A stretch of 64,000 nt of DNA, taken from contig NC_049993.1 of assembly GCF_000003815.2 (NCBI RefSeq), positions 10,010,971-10,074,970 on the forward strand. Reading direction: 5' to 3'. The notes below the pieces were generated by a model. That model worked only from the letters and a program-made list of their open reading frames with translations, was not told the DNA's origin and did not search any database. Of the stretch, positions 36,190-47,739 are shown one piece after another. The position numbers and the translations under genes were made by a program. The stretch is from Branchiostoma floridae. Taxonomy: Eukaryota > Chordata > Leptocardii > Amphioxiformes > Branchiostomatidae. How positions within the stretch are numbered: position 1 is the stretch's first letter; each line of letters begins with the position of its first letter.

Positions 36190-36255
36190 TGAGTGAGTGT
36201 GCGCGCGCGCGTGTGTGTGTGTGCGTCACGGTGTGTGTGTTTTGTGTGTGTACGT
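36190..36255. repeat. (GT)n/(GC)n microsatellite
   Basis: GAGTGAGTGTGCGCGCGCGCG followed by GTGTGTGT blocks. Potential Z-DNA-forming alternating purine-pyrimidine tract. Confidence 0.9.
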
Positions 36256-37060
36256 ATGACACCAATTACAAATGATTTATCAACAACAACGCTTAGATAT
36301 TAACGAATGGAACGAAGACCTCTGATAATTTCACCGTTAATCACTGCCGGTCCGTTTTAATCAAAGGTTAACCTTAAAACTAAGCTAAGAGAAAAATACG
36401 TAGTTCTCTATTAGTTATCCCGAATACATCGTTAAGCGTTATTGAAATAAGGCGTAGTCGAATAGAAGCTTGACAATGTCTACTAAAGCCACAATCACAA
36501 CTCTGCTGATCTCGGTTTCCGCAAACATCAAGCCCGCAAAGTGTGGCTCGAAGAATGCAGGAAATAAGGTTTGACAGGGTTAAGATCTTATGGTAGAGCA
36601 TCCTACCCCTTACTTTGCCTTGCCAATTCTATAAAATGTGTACATGACCTTAAAATTAAAAATTTTCTGTTTATAGCGTTAAGCGTTGCCAGGAAACGCG
36701 TTTTATGTAACATTATCCGCACAATGGGAGTTAGATAGGTTTTGATTGCACAAGGAGTCACGCGGCATTGCTGACCCCAGTGACGTATAGAAAGTGAAAG
36801 TAAAACGTCTCATATTACATTAGTTCATATTCAGGCGTAGCCTGGATTGGGGAAGTGAGTCGGTTCTGCATCTGAGAAAATGTGCTTTAAATCGTTGGAA
36901 CATTTGCCGTGTTGGTATATGACTACCCGCACAATGATTGTTAAATGTGAAGTATCTGTTATGTTATCAACGTTTGCATGGAGGACACACGTCGTGTGGA
37001 CGCATCTAAAAATGTCGCCGTGTTGTTTGATATGGGATCATCGAGAACAAGTGCCGGAGT

Positions 37061-37072
37061 CAAGATGGCGGC
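37061..37072 (+). promoter_or_regulatory. YY1-type motif CAAGATGGCGGC
   Basis: Matches the canonical YY1 element. It is on the coding strand about 650 bp upstream of the TNFR-like start codon; such sites often mark the start of a 5' UTR. Inference from motif and position only. Confidence 0.4.
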
Positions 37073-37717
37073 GCAACATATTGCTGTGGGAAACGATCTG
37101 AGACTTATGAACAGGTAAAGCGATCATAAATTGTAACGATTACAGCAAGGGGGCTCTATAATTTGGTAACGGATAAGAATTTTATTCAGATGAAGAAAGA
37201 GACAGTGGTCCACTTTCTGGGGAAGATTGTTAAAAAGAAAATGTTCTGCATGATGGTTCATTATTTTGCCTGAAAAAGCTAACGTTGGCCACCGACAACG
37301 TTAAAATTGTATGTAAATTATACTTTCATGTAATTACTAATACTTTGCCATACGCGACTCGTTCTTTGGATGGCGCTTTTTACCGTCTGTCAAAGCACTG
37401 CAGTGCTCTTTATTTAGCTGTTAACGACTTTTTTTTGTATCTGCTGTATATTGTATCGATGTCAAGTATACCGACGCTGAACGTCAACAGTATTAAATTT
37501 GTTCTTTCAGTTAAAAGAACGACTCACCCCCTTTACGAAAATGGAGTGATCCAATTATGACGTGCAGGGGGATTCCCCCTTGTCATTTTCCCTGCAACTT
37601 TCCCCGCGCTTGCGCCGCCAGCTGATCGAGTGACAAAACGTGACGTGCCGGCTTGTAATATTTCCCGTATGATTTTACACTAATATCTTATCTTTAAACG
37701 GCCGTCTTCCGACCACA

Positions 37718-40700
37718 ATGACTGGCAAGTGTTCCAAGTGTCGTGTAGTCGCATGTCAGAGGTGTAAACCTCCTCGGTCACGATCACGTCGGAAAAGGCG
37801 CCCGCCGATCAAGGTTCGTCTTCCATCCAAGACATGGAAAGTCGACGTCGCCATCTTGGTTCTCAGCATTGGGCCGGCGGTCGTTACGTCCAGTGCGGTT
37901 CCTGTGGAGGTAACGTTTTTTACGCAAGATCTATCTCGTGATATCATTCACTTTTATACCGGGGCAATACTAGTTTTCTGCTGAGCGACTGGAAATGGCC
38001 AAGGTGGGGTAGGCTAGTGGGATGGGCAACAACAACGGGCCACCCTTCCTGGGTCCCGTGAGGCCACACCTTCTGGGCATATGCATGAGGGGTTTGCATG
38101 ATGTAATGTAATTTCCATGGAGAAAAACTGGGTGAATGGTAATGATAATGGTGTGCACTGGAGGGAAGACAACAGCTGTTATAATTGGTGTGTGTGTGTG
38201 TGTGGGGGGGGGGGGGATGGGGTGGTGCACCGTGGTTGGGGGGGGGGGGGGGGGGAAAACCAAAAAATGGACCGCCCATTTTTTTTCCTCCTTGTAAAGC
38301 AAACTCTGCCCCCCGGGGGGGCCAATTTGGAAAATTTGTCCCTAAAACCCAAGGGAAAAATTTTCCGCCTTTTACGGGGGTGTGACCCTCTCCTTTATAA
38401 AACCTACCTGTAACTTTTCCCGCCAAAACCTGTTTTTGGCGGCCCACCCAGGGGAGACGGGGAAAATTTGGCCCCAATAAAAAAAGGGGGGCCCCCTTNN
38501 NNNNNNNNNNNNNNNNNNNNNNNNNNNNNNNNNNNNNNNNNNNNNNNNNNNNNNNNNNNNNNNNNNNNNNNNNNNNNNNNNNNNNNNNNNNNNNNNNNCC
38601 GCTCGCTTTCCACGTCAGATTTGCCCATTATGCTAATGTGGTACTCACAAGAAAAGTCTCGTCATTTTAGACTTATCTCTTAATAAATGTAAGAATAAAA
38701 TCCACCATAGTCTGAAGTTCACATCATTTTGTCTTTGTAACAATTTATTTAGAAAGTTTTTGTGATGTAAATTAACCTAGGCGATAGTGTATTAGAACGT
38801 AACTTTAACACAATTTACCTCCCTAATATTGGTGTCGTCTATTGACCTTGTATGACCTCGTTTGTCAGCGGGTATGGGTAGCGCCAGTTTACGAAGTTTT
38901 GTTTTGAAAATAAATCAAAGAGGTTTTAAATCCGGCGTAGGGTGACGATACGGCCGCTGTATATGGCCGAACGCGTGCCGAAACATAGATTAGCGGTCCG
39001 CGTGGCCGTAATCGGCAGTGTTTTTGTACCTGCGGGACCGGAAATCGTGTGGCCGTGGCCGCGTTGGGCAGGTGGCCGCAAAGCCTATTTCTTAATCATT
39101 ACGAATCCAAGGGACCGACAAAAAGTGGCCACTATGGGCAGGTGGCCGTTATGCAAAGGTGGCCGCTAATACAGGTTTGACTGTACGTGAAAAAAAAAAA
39201 ATAACGGAAGGGATTTCGTGGCTCCAGTCACTAGTGTTGTTGGCCCCGCCCTGCTTTTCTGACTACCTAGCATAATCATTATAATCATAACTGGTGTCCA
39301 GAGTCCTCCCATTCGGCCATGTTGATTAGATCATATGGAGGACATCCTCTCGGAACCCAAAAACTGATGCAATTGTGTGAGTAAAAAAAAAGGATTGACA
39401 AAAATATTTGCCTTTGTTATTTGAGCAGGAAGCACGAATGCTTAAACACAGAGCATGGCAAACAGAACAATATATACATTATTACTTAATTTTATTTTTT
39501 CACATTGTCTTGGAATATTGACGCTTATACCCTACCACACCCATAGACTGTAACCCATTTTCTGATATGATTTTGAAATGTGCAGCATATATTTACTCAT
39601 TTGCAACTACTTTTTAAGATTTCATTTACACTTATGGCCAGAAACGCTTTTTTAATGAACTGAGGATGTTCTGGGTATATCATGCTTCATCTTCACCCTC
39701 TCTCCTGGCAAAATTGAAGCTACTGAGTGTGCTTATCATGATAAAAAAAGTAAAAATGCATGAAAATTGATGAGAAATATACAGTTGTCATCCATATAAA
39801 TTATAATATAGAATCAACAATTGGCCTGATTGTCAGCTATTGTCCAGTCTAACTGCAAAAGGATCTTTGTATGAGGATAGTTGTGATTTTAATTTGTTCT
39901 TTATCATACTTCATAGTTCTCTAACAGTAAATATGTTCTGTTGCTCCAGACTGCAGGTGCTTCCAACCCCCCAGACTTCTGCCCAACAGAACCCACCTAT
40001 CCTCACCCTTTCATATCTAGATTACAGTGTAAGCTCTGCGCACCAGGTAATCTAACATTATGTTTCACTTACACTGACAAAAAATGTCTTGCTTGGAAAT
40101 TTTCATGAATTTACAATGCATGTACATGTATTTACAATTTGAAAGTAAAATGCCATATTACAAGATCTAGTTAGCAGTTCTAAGCAATACTCTTCAAAGT
40201 ATATACTATGGAATTGTACTGAATCTTGCACTAAGTTATAGAGGGTACAGACACCTATGTTGGTATGGAGACTACAGGGGTGTGGACTTTTTAAGGGGTA
40301 CAGATATTTCTACTAAAGTATGGGTGCAGACCCTATAAGGGGTTCAGAAACTTCATTATAGACACAGAAAACTACTATCATGTTGATGGTGTTATTTTCA
40401 GATATGTTGTAAGTTTTTGATAGCATTACAATGCACTGCACACACAGCATCAACTAGAAATGAATTTACTGTAAGTTAAATGTCTTGTACATTGCAGATA
40501 CCAAACAGTCAGTCCATGTGAATTGTAGCCGTTTGAAAGTTTCAGGTATCTGAGTCTGATCTGTGTACACTTGTGTCTTCACAGGTCAGTATGTGGAACA
40601 CCACTGTACTAGTACCACCAGCAGCCAGAGCTCGTGTGTCGCCTGTCCACCCCGGAAGTACCAGCCGTGCCCCAGCAGTAACATCCGCTGCCACCCCTGC

Positions 40701-43700
40701 AGTGACTGTGGGGACTTCCTTGTGGATGACGGGAGGTTTGGCCCCCCGCGGGAACCCTGCTCTCCGACCCAGGACAACATCTGCCACTGTCCGCAGGACA
40801 AGTACTGGAGCCTGGAAGATCCAGGATGTAAGATGACAAACTCGTGTGGCCCAGGGGAAGGAGTGGCACATCAAGGTAGGCTTAGTCTTCTAATAACTTT
40901 GAAAGAGTAAATGGATCAAAATTAGGTATGAGGTCTTTGAACTCTTGTTCTGTTACTGCACTACTGCATGGCACTAAACCTTTTTTGTCCTGAAATTTTG
41001 CTTTAAGTTTGTATCTTGATCATGACAGCTCAAGACACTTTTGATAAAATGTACAATTTGTGTAAATTTTAGCAGCCATATAATTTGGGCAAAATACTCT
41101 CACCCCTTTGATTGAATCATTCATTCATAAGGCACTGAATGAAGAAACACAACAATGATCTACATCATGTAGGTCATGATGTAGTACATTTTTTAAAAAT
41201 TTTTTATGCAGATTCAAAGGGTAAATATCATGCTACATCATTTTACACTGACACTAGACATTAGGGATGTTATATATGTTTAATCTTTAAAGTATAGCCA
41301 AAACTATCATGAAGGGAACTATCCAGGGAAGACGACTTGGAGAGAGAGGGGTAGACAATGGACAAGATGGGAGGATGTTGTCAGAAAATGGACAGGCATA
41401 ACACTAAGTGAAACACTTTTAAGTGAAACAGAAAACCCAAGAAGGATGGGGAAAACTAGTTACGAGACCTTACGGTTGAATGATTAGACTAAGGGATAGA
41501 TGATAGATGAAATGAAACTATAATTTGTAACCTGTCCAACAGACAATATCAATGGTTCATCACTGTGTACAACTGCGTACAACTGTGTCCTCACAGCCAC
41601 CTACAAGAGTGATACCGTCTGCATCACCTGCCAGGATGGCTTCTACTCCAACGAGACATCTCATGTCCAGGTGTGTGCTGAGTGCAGGAGGTGTGAGGAG
41701 GAAGGGTTGGAGACATTACAACCCTGCAGCACAACCAGTGATGCTGTCTGTAGTACCGACGGTAGTAGTGCACCACCCTCACCAGGTGTGTATCTGTAGC
41801 TTAGGCCTAGCAAAAAATATATGTTGTGATTAGCACTGTCTCCAGGACCCGTCCTTCTGTCCCAGGACGGAATTTTGCTTGTTGGGACAGACAAAAATTT
41901 TAACCCAGTCGTCCCCAAAATGACATAAAACTGTTGAAAATATCCTTTCATCAGGACATATTCAGACCACGAAAATCAACAACAATTGGGTTTGCAAACA
42001 ATGAGTAGGATGGAAATAAATGTTAAGCTTGAGACAGCCCAGGTTATGATTCCAGTTATGGTCCTGACAAAATTCTGCATAGGGATTCCTTTTTTTTCAA
42101 TTTTAGATTTCAGCCAAACTAATGTTAGAAAATAATTCAATTTAACATAGTTAAAAAATTGTCAATGTGTGTGAGTGAAAAACAGGACACTGGTATTTTT
42201 TGGGGGTGGGGGTTACCATGACAAGACTCAAAGGTCACTTCAAGGTGTGACCTAAATGCCACACATTAGATCATCTCTTCTCCCTAAGTTAGGAAAATCA
42301 TGAGACCAGCTAAACTGTTCACTTAAATAGTGAAGACTAACTGACCTAATAAGTGAAGCAGGGGTTAAAAGTTGTGGTGTCAATACATGCTTATGACATA
42401 ATCTATGAGGGGAAAGGAATCTATCAGTATCAATGATATCATGGACCAGTTATCAGTATATATTGACAGTTTCACATTTGGGGATTGTCATATGACTCTC
42501 CTTTATTAAGGTAACAACTATTACATTTTAAGCTGTCTTCTTTGGTCATTGTACTGTACATGACTTTTTGTGTATTTTATGTCATGAGGGAACTTAATAA
42601 TTACTTGCACGGAATACTATAGTACAGGGCAAGCTTTAATTGGTATAGTATTATGTGCGAGTAGCTGGACAAAAGGCTACAGTGAAAATATTCTGCACTT
42701 TAGCACAAATGTTGCCTTCCTAAGTAGTGATTATGTTTTACATTCAGCTTACCTCATATTATTCCTGTCCTTTCAGACCCTCTGCCCTCATCACAAATCC
42801 AAGACGCCGGGTTAGAATGGTGGAAGATATTTCTCATTGCATTAGCAGCAACTTGTCTGCTTGTCGGTATTATTCTTTTGATTATATGGAAGAGGAGAAG
42901 AAACGGGGCTGTCCCAAACAACACTGCAAATTGTGCTGCTCAGGTCAACGTCACCTACAACACTAGAAATGGAGTTGTTTATACTGCTGTCTCACAGGGC
43001 CCTTTCAATTCTGCTGTCCCTGCTACTATACCTGCTAATGCTGCTGTCCCTGGTGCTGCTGTTCCCCCTTCTGCAAATGGTGCTGTCCTTGTTGCTGCTG
43101 TTCACCCTTCTGCAAATGGTGCTGTCCCTGGTGCTGCTCATCCCCCTTCTTCTGCAAATGGTGCTGTCCCTGGTGCTGCTCATCCCCCTTCTTCTGCAAA
43201 TGGTGCTGTCCCTGGTGCTGCTATTCCCCCCTTTTCAAATGCTGCTATCTCCTCTTGTTCTGCAAATGGTGCTGTCCCTAGTACAGCTGTTCGCCCTTCT
43301 TCTGCAAATGGTGTTGTCTCTGGTGCTGCTGTCCCACTGGCCTCTCAAAATGGTGTTGCTATCCCATCTTCATCTGTCAATGGTGCCATCCATGGTGCTG
43401 TTCCCTATCCTCCTTCCTGTGTTGCTGTCCCCCCACCTTCTGCAAATGGAGCTGCTTATGCTGCTGTATTTGATGGTATTAGATCGGAACAGCAAAAGGA
43501 CAACTGCAACCCTGCTGCTCAGAATAGCAGTGCTATCATTGGTCAACCGAGCAGTGCTGTCATTGGCCAGCAGCCAAGCAGTGCTATGCAATGTGAACAG
43601 CCTGAAAGCAATGCTAACAGCTGGCCAGCCAGGTCAGCTTCAACTGACCAGCCACAGTGCTCAGCAGTTCCCAGACAGCTTGTCAGCATTCAGCAGCCAA

Positions 43701-46228
43701 GTAGTGCAGCTGGCTCAGGACAGCCATCCACGACCATCACAGCTTGTCAGCCAAGTAGTGCTGTCTACAGTGCTGTCCCCAGTGCTGGTCCAACTAGGAG
43801 CCAAAACATGCAGCAGGGAGCTGATGGGTCCAACAATGACAGTGCAAATCCAGGTACATGACATTTGCTTACAGCTACATGTAATATGATATCCTACTTA
43901 TTGTTGTCATGCAGATCTATTTGTTGATTTTTATATTTCCACTATATATTTTCAAATAATTACATATCATATTGATACATTTTGATACATGTTGTTACTC
44001 CAGATTCCTGGACTGACCCAAAGGCTACCATTCAAGGTAACTATGATCTCAGCTATAGGAACTCTCTTTAGTTTTTCCATATCTTACAAAATAATTTTGT
44101 TCAATATCTAATAAATACTACACCATTATAGTAGAAAATTGCTTGTAAAACTTGTACTCAACTAATGCCACTATTTTTATTGTCATTAGAAATACACTCT
44201 GTAACTTGGGTGATTGGTAAATTTACCAAAGTTAACTTAGAATCTACTTTGCTCACATGTTGCAATGTTTTACACCAAAAGAAGAGAGACCTAGATTCTT
44301 AAATTGTTGACTATTTCTATTGTTCACCATTCTTACCAGGATGCCCTGTGCCAGACACCCATGACCCAGAGGGCAACACAAAGGATTTGAATCAAAGTAA
44401 GGACAAGTTCACTTTACACATTTCTGTGCACTGAAAAACAAAATTATACAACTTTTTGTTCCATGTCACTACTAGTATATTTTTTCTGGTCTGTATGTGT
44501 ACTAGTATATTATATAACATCAACAACCATTCATAACATTGTCTGGAAACGCAAAACTGATGCAAGCATGTGAAGTAAAAGATGGCTTCAATAATGAAAT
44601 CTAAAGTCAGGAAAGTTGAACAAATAGCAAATATAGCAAAATATGTCGTAGCAGATCAACCCTTAACCCCTTGATGCATGCATGCTTCACGTACTGTAAG
44701 GAGTGGTTCCTTATTTTCCTTAAACAACATTTTGTTGTTGTTGTTGTTTGTTCTATAGAGGATGCTCACGATGCTGTTGAGGAACTGCCTGTACACAACA
44801 ACAGGTCGAGGTCCTCATCAAGAGGTTAGCTATAGAATTAATGATTCTATATTGTGGAAATCGAGCTGAAGTATAGAATGCAACACAGTGTAGTCCCTGA
44901 CCACGGGTTGGATTGCCCAGCAGCCGGAGGGAAATCAAACCCATGGGAGGGATGGGACTGAGGGTGAATACTGTCAGACTGAGTGTTGTATTTCATTACT
45001 GTTACACCAACTTGAGAAAATACACATTTCAGTATGAAATCCACCAGATGCTGAGAAAATTTGGTTTGTTGAAACAATTCCATTATGTCCAAGTACAATA
45101 TTGGAATTCTCATAAGTGGAAAAGTTTGTTTGAGTGATTGAATGGAAACCTATGTTATGAAAGTAGTAGCCTGGGTGTGTGAATTGTATCAACCCAAAAT
45201 ATCATGCGGTTTGGAACACCTGTATCAAATGTTACAACAGCCAGGAAGATATAATATAAATGCATGAAGAGCTAAGAGTAAAGACACTACATTTTTATTT
45301 TTGAAATTTGCAATTTTCTTGTTAGACTTGGTTTGGGGCTTTAATCACATATAAATTCTCCCATCAACTTAATCTACAATGTTTCCATGAATAGAAGTCA
45401 TTATCATCTGATTCTATACGTGGTTAGCTCCCCAACAAAAGTTTAAATCTAACTACATGTACAAGTCTTATTCTCAAATTATGACCGAGAATATCATTTA
45501 TTTCTCTACAGATGTTGATGCCGTCCAGGATTCCAAAGACCCACCAAACAATGCAGATGATGCCTTGGAAAGTAAGCACTAAATTATTCACTTCTTACTT
45601 CATACCATACTATTTAGTAATGACAATCATACTCCTTGGGCTTATAACTCCCCTTGAGTATTGTGCACATGTATGTAATTAATGTATCTAAATCCAGTAA
45701 GCTTAACAAGTGATTTTTCAACAGAAGTGAGTAGAAGACCAAACTTGAACTTACAAGGTCTTTCTTTTATACCAACATCTGACATATGTTTGAAGGGAAA
45801 TGTTACTTTGTATTCTTAGAAGTACAGAGAAAAGAAGTAGTCCAGGTGGTTTTAAGTTCACAGTTAAAACGAGCTTAAGGGTAGGCGAGAAGAAGAAAGT
45901 TTTGCTATGACTTTTTCATTGCCAACATTTTAACGCCACATTAAACATTTCTACTTGGTAATACATGTGTACCATAAATTTTATCTTAATACAAAGACAG
46001 CTATCCAATACTCTGCAACACTATACAGGCCTACTGCACAATATAAACATTTCAAGAGCTTAAATTTGACACATTCCAAACTCTCTGCTTTGCTGTTTTA
46101 CAGAGGAGGCCAGAGAACCTGTACAGGATACAGAACTGGAAGGTGCCGCTGGGCCACTGCAGGCACGTCAGGGTCCCTACGGGTCAAGCAATGAGAACAT
46201 CCCTGCAGCTGCTGTAACTCACAGATAG
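37718..46228 (+). CDS. TNF receptor superfamily-like type I membrane protein, ten exons, 728 aa
   Basis: Exons (plus): 37718-37909 (ATG), 39950-40046, 40585-40875, 41597-41785, 42777-43853, 44004-44036, 44340-44396, 44759-44824, 45512-45571, 46104-46228 (TAG). After the first junction (phase 0) every junction is phase 1. Exon 1 has a long basic N-region, then a hydrophobic stretch (VAILVLSIGPAVVTSSA) likely to be the signal; it is the least certain exon. Exons 2-4 encode cysteine-rich TNFR repeats (CKLCAPGQYVEHHC, CVACPPRKY, CHPCSDCGDF, CITCQDGFYSNE, CAECRRCEEEG). Membrane segment ~274-296 (FLIALAATCLLVGIILLIIW) then KRRR. The ~430-residue tail has no death domain; it has an Ala/Pro/Asn-rich repeat and, in the last exon, PVQDT, like the TRAF-binding PxQxT of CD40. 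The expected role is binding a TNF-family ligand and TRAF recruitment. A 100-N gap lies in intron 1. Confidence 0.83.
38200..38498. other. Low-complexity G-rich sequence next to the gap, probable poor-quality bases
   Basis: Long G runs and doubled homopolymers (CCCCCCGGGGGGGCC, AAAAAAGGGGGG) accumulate toward the N run. The pattern looks like low-quality read ends. Overlapping open frames should not be trusted. Confidence 0.6.
38499..38598. other. Assembly gap (100 N)
   Basis: Exactly 100 N, the conventional placeholder for a gap of unknown size. It lies in intron 1 of the TNFR-like gene, so an exon could be hidden here. Confidence 0.99.
38930..39190. repeat. Degenerate element with repeated GTGGCCG words
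   Basis: GGCCGCTGTATATGGCCG, GCGTGGCCGTAATCGGC, GTGGCCGTGGCCGC, GGCAGGTGGCCGCAAAG, GGCAGGTGGCCGTTATG, GGTGGCCGCTAATACAGG recur within 250 bp, ending in TTTGACTGTA. I infer a transposon end; unclassified. Confidence 0.5.
41309..41487 (+). pseudogene. C-terminal LINE ORF2 fragment in a TNFR intron
   Basis: KGTIQGRRLGERG, then one frame over GRQWTRWEDVVRKWTG and ending near a stop, resembles the C-terminal GRQRxRWEDxxxxWTG segment of CR1/jockey-like ORF2 proteins. Frameshifted, so dead. Confidence 0.65.
43030..43470 (+). repeat. In-frame minisatellite encoding NGAVPGAA(H/V)PPSSA repeats
   Basis: Inside the large TNFR-like tail exon. A unit of about 42 bp (TCTGCAAATGGTGCTGTCCC + TGGTGCTGCTCATCCCCC) is repeated around ten times with decay at the edges, and all units keep the reading frame. 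Two adjacent units near 43130-43220 are almost identical, suggesting recent duplication. Confidence 0.9.
44555..44645. repeat. Dispersed repeat shared with 27095-27180
   Basis: Here: ATGGCTTCAATAATGAAATCTAAAG...AAGTTGAACAAAT. At 27105-27170: TTGCCTTTATTATGAAATCTAAG...GGTTGAACAAATATC. A related piece lies at 39355-39430. Probably a decayed transposon family. Confidence 0.45.
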
Positions 46229-46270
46229 TAATATAGACCATAGAACTGAAACTTTGTTCCTGCACAAAAA

Positions 46271-46540
46271 AAAGTGGTTGCATGACGTAATGGCAAGAAC
46301 ATGTTTTGCCCAGAACACAAGAGATCCTGGGTTTGAATCCTGTTGTGTCACTGATTTTGTGCCCTTAAGAAAGCCACTTAACATGACTTTCTCAATCCAC
46401 TATCACCAGTAGTAGCTTTGGTTAGGGATGCCCCTCAGATAGGATGTTAAATGGAGATCTTGTGTTTGAAGAGAGCCACACCTCGAGCACGTTAAAGATC
46501 TTATGCTAATGTAGGATCTGCTTGGAGATTAGGGATCCTT
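46271..46540 (+). mobile_element. tRNA-derived SINE with V-domain-like body
   Basis: Head TGACGTAATGGCAAGAACAT and B box GATCCTGGGTTTGAATCCTG, followed by TTGTGCCCTTAAGAAAGCCA, CTTAACATGACTTTCTC. It shares the GTGCCCTTAA...CACTT core with the SINE at 18350. It starts about 45 bases after the TNFR-like stop codon, so it may be within the 3' UTR. Confidence 0.7.
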
Positions 46541-47240
46541 ACCAGTGTGAGTGGTTACCGTTTAAAAATCATGACAGCGTGTGGCAGTTGTATTGACGTC
46601 AGCTTGGTGCTGAATGGCAGCCTCCAAACCCTTGTGATTCAGCCTTGCTGGGTTGTAGTTAATCCCTAACGCCTTAGTGCTGTACAACAGCGTACCTTTA
46701 GATAACACTCATGCCAGCTGAGGACTAGGGCTGACATAAAGAAAAGTTGGTGTATGAGATTTTGACTGTGCGACTGCAGTCTTTCTTTAAAGCCAGATTC
46801 AGTGCACATTTTGAGTAAAGGAACAAAGTTTTACCTCATCACTTTAACGTCAACCAACATTCAGGTGATATTTCATAAATAACAAGTCACATATGGCAGA
46901 TTTTCTATGTAGAGGCTTCAATCTTTAGATTTTAGATGTACAGAGAGCTGTATAGTTTTACATTTTGCATGTAGAGGTAGTTTTAGAATGTACAACCATA
47001 CTAGAGGGTTGGATGATCATTAAAAAAAAGTGAATTGAAGATTCCTTAATTGGTACGCTTGCTGCCACCCCATGTGTGCCAAGGATGATCAATTTAACTT
47101 ATTGGAACAACATAACTCCAGAGATATCTGAGGTAATTAGGAACCTGGACACTGAACATGACTATTTCAAAAATACTCCAATGTAAGTTCATCTGTGATG
47201 GTAGTCAACATTCTGTTACAATGTTAAGACTTTATATCGG

Positions 47241-47472
47241 TGCACAAAATATAGCGCTTACCAACAAGCTTTCGGCCATTTACATCAGAGCCCACCAACC
47301 TTCCCTCAACCGAGACGGGGGCTGATACCAACTGCCAAGCACCTTTGATCCTTTGCTGACGTCACACTTCCGTTACGGATATGTGACTTAGGTGTTGGGT
47401 CATTTCAACTTGACAAGGATCAGAGGACTGATCGAAAGCTTGTTGGTAAGCGCTTTATTTTCTTTTGTGCAC
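47241..47472. mobile_element. 232-bp foldback element with TGCACAAAA termini
   Basis: Left TGCACAAAATATAGCGCTTA + CCAACAAGCTTTCGG pairs with right CGAAAGCTTGTTGGTAAGCGC + TTTATTTTCTTTTGTGCA. The interior shows no ORF. Confidence 0.8.
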
Positions 47473-47739
47473 GGATGAAAAGTCTTAAATTGTAACATGA
47501 TACTTTTAATAATTGTTAGTGCTATAAAGGAGGCCATGTACATCAGGGCACTCCAGCCTTCACTTACAGAGATAGGGAGGGGTCGTTATAATCTTCCTGG
47601 CAAGATCAGGTGTCTGAACTCTCGCGAGATTACGTTCCGAAGTGATCGGTCATTAGTATTATGATAGTGTAATATGATCATAGTGTAATATGATCACTAC
47701 CAACACAGATGAGCTTCCATGATAGTACATAATGTTACT

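Larger units (their letters stand above)
34850..37700. other. Intergenic region between divergent receptor and TNFR-like genes
   Basis: The sushi/vWA gene (minus) starts at 34528 and the TNFR-like gene (plus) at 37718, so this stretch holds both promoters. Visible: a GT/GC microsatellite at 36190-36255 and a YY1-type site at 37061. Open frames here have no recognised similarity. Upstream noncoding exons are likely but not identified. Confidence 0.5.

Noticed and set aside
38117-38413. Open frames rich in glycine on both strands
   Set aside because: Low-quality G-rich bases next to the assembly gap.
42933-43889. 318-aa leucine-rich open frame on the plus strand
   Set aside because: Shadow of the TNFR-like tail exon in another frame; the repeats make it open. 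The real frame joins all neighbouring exons in phase.
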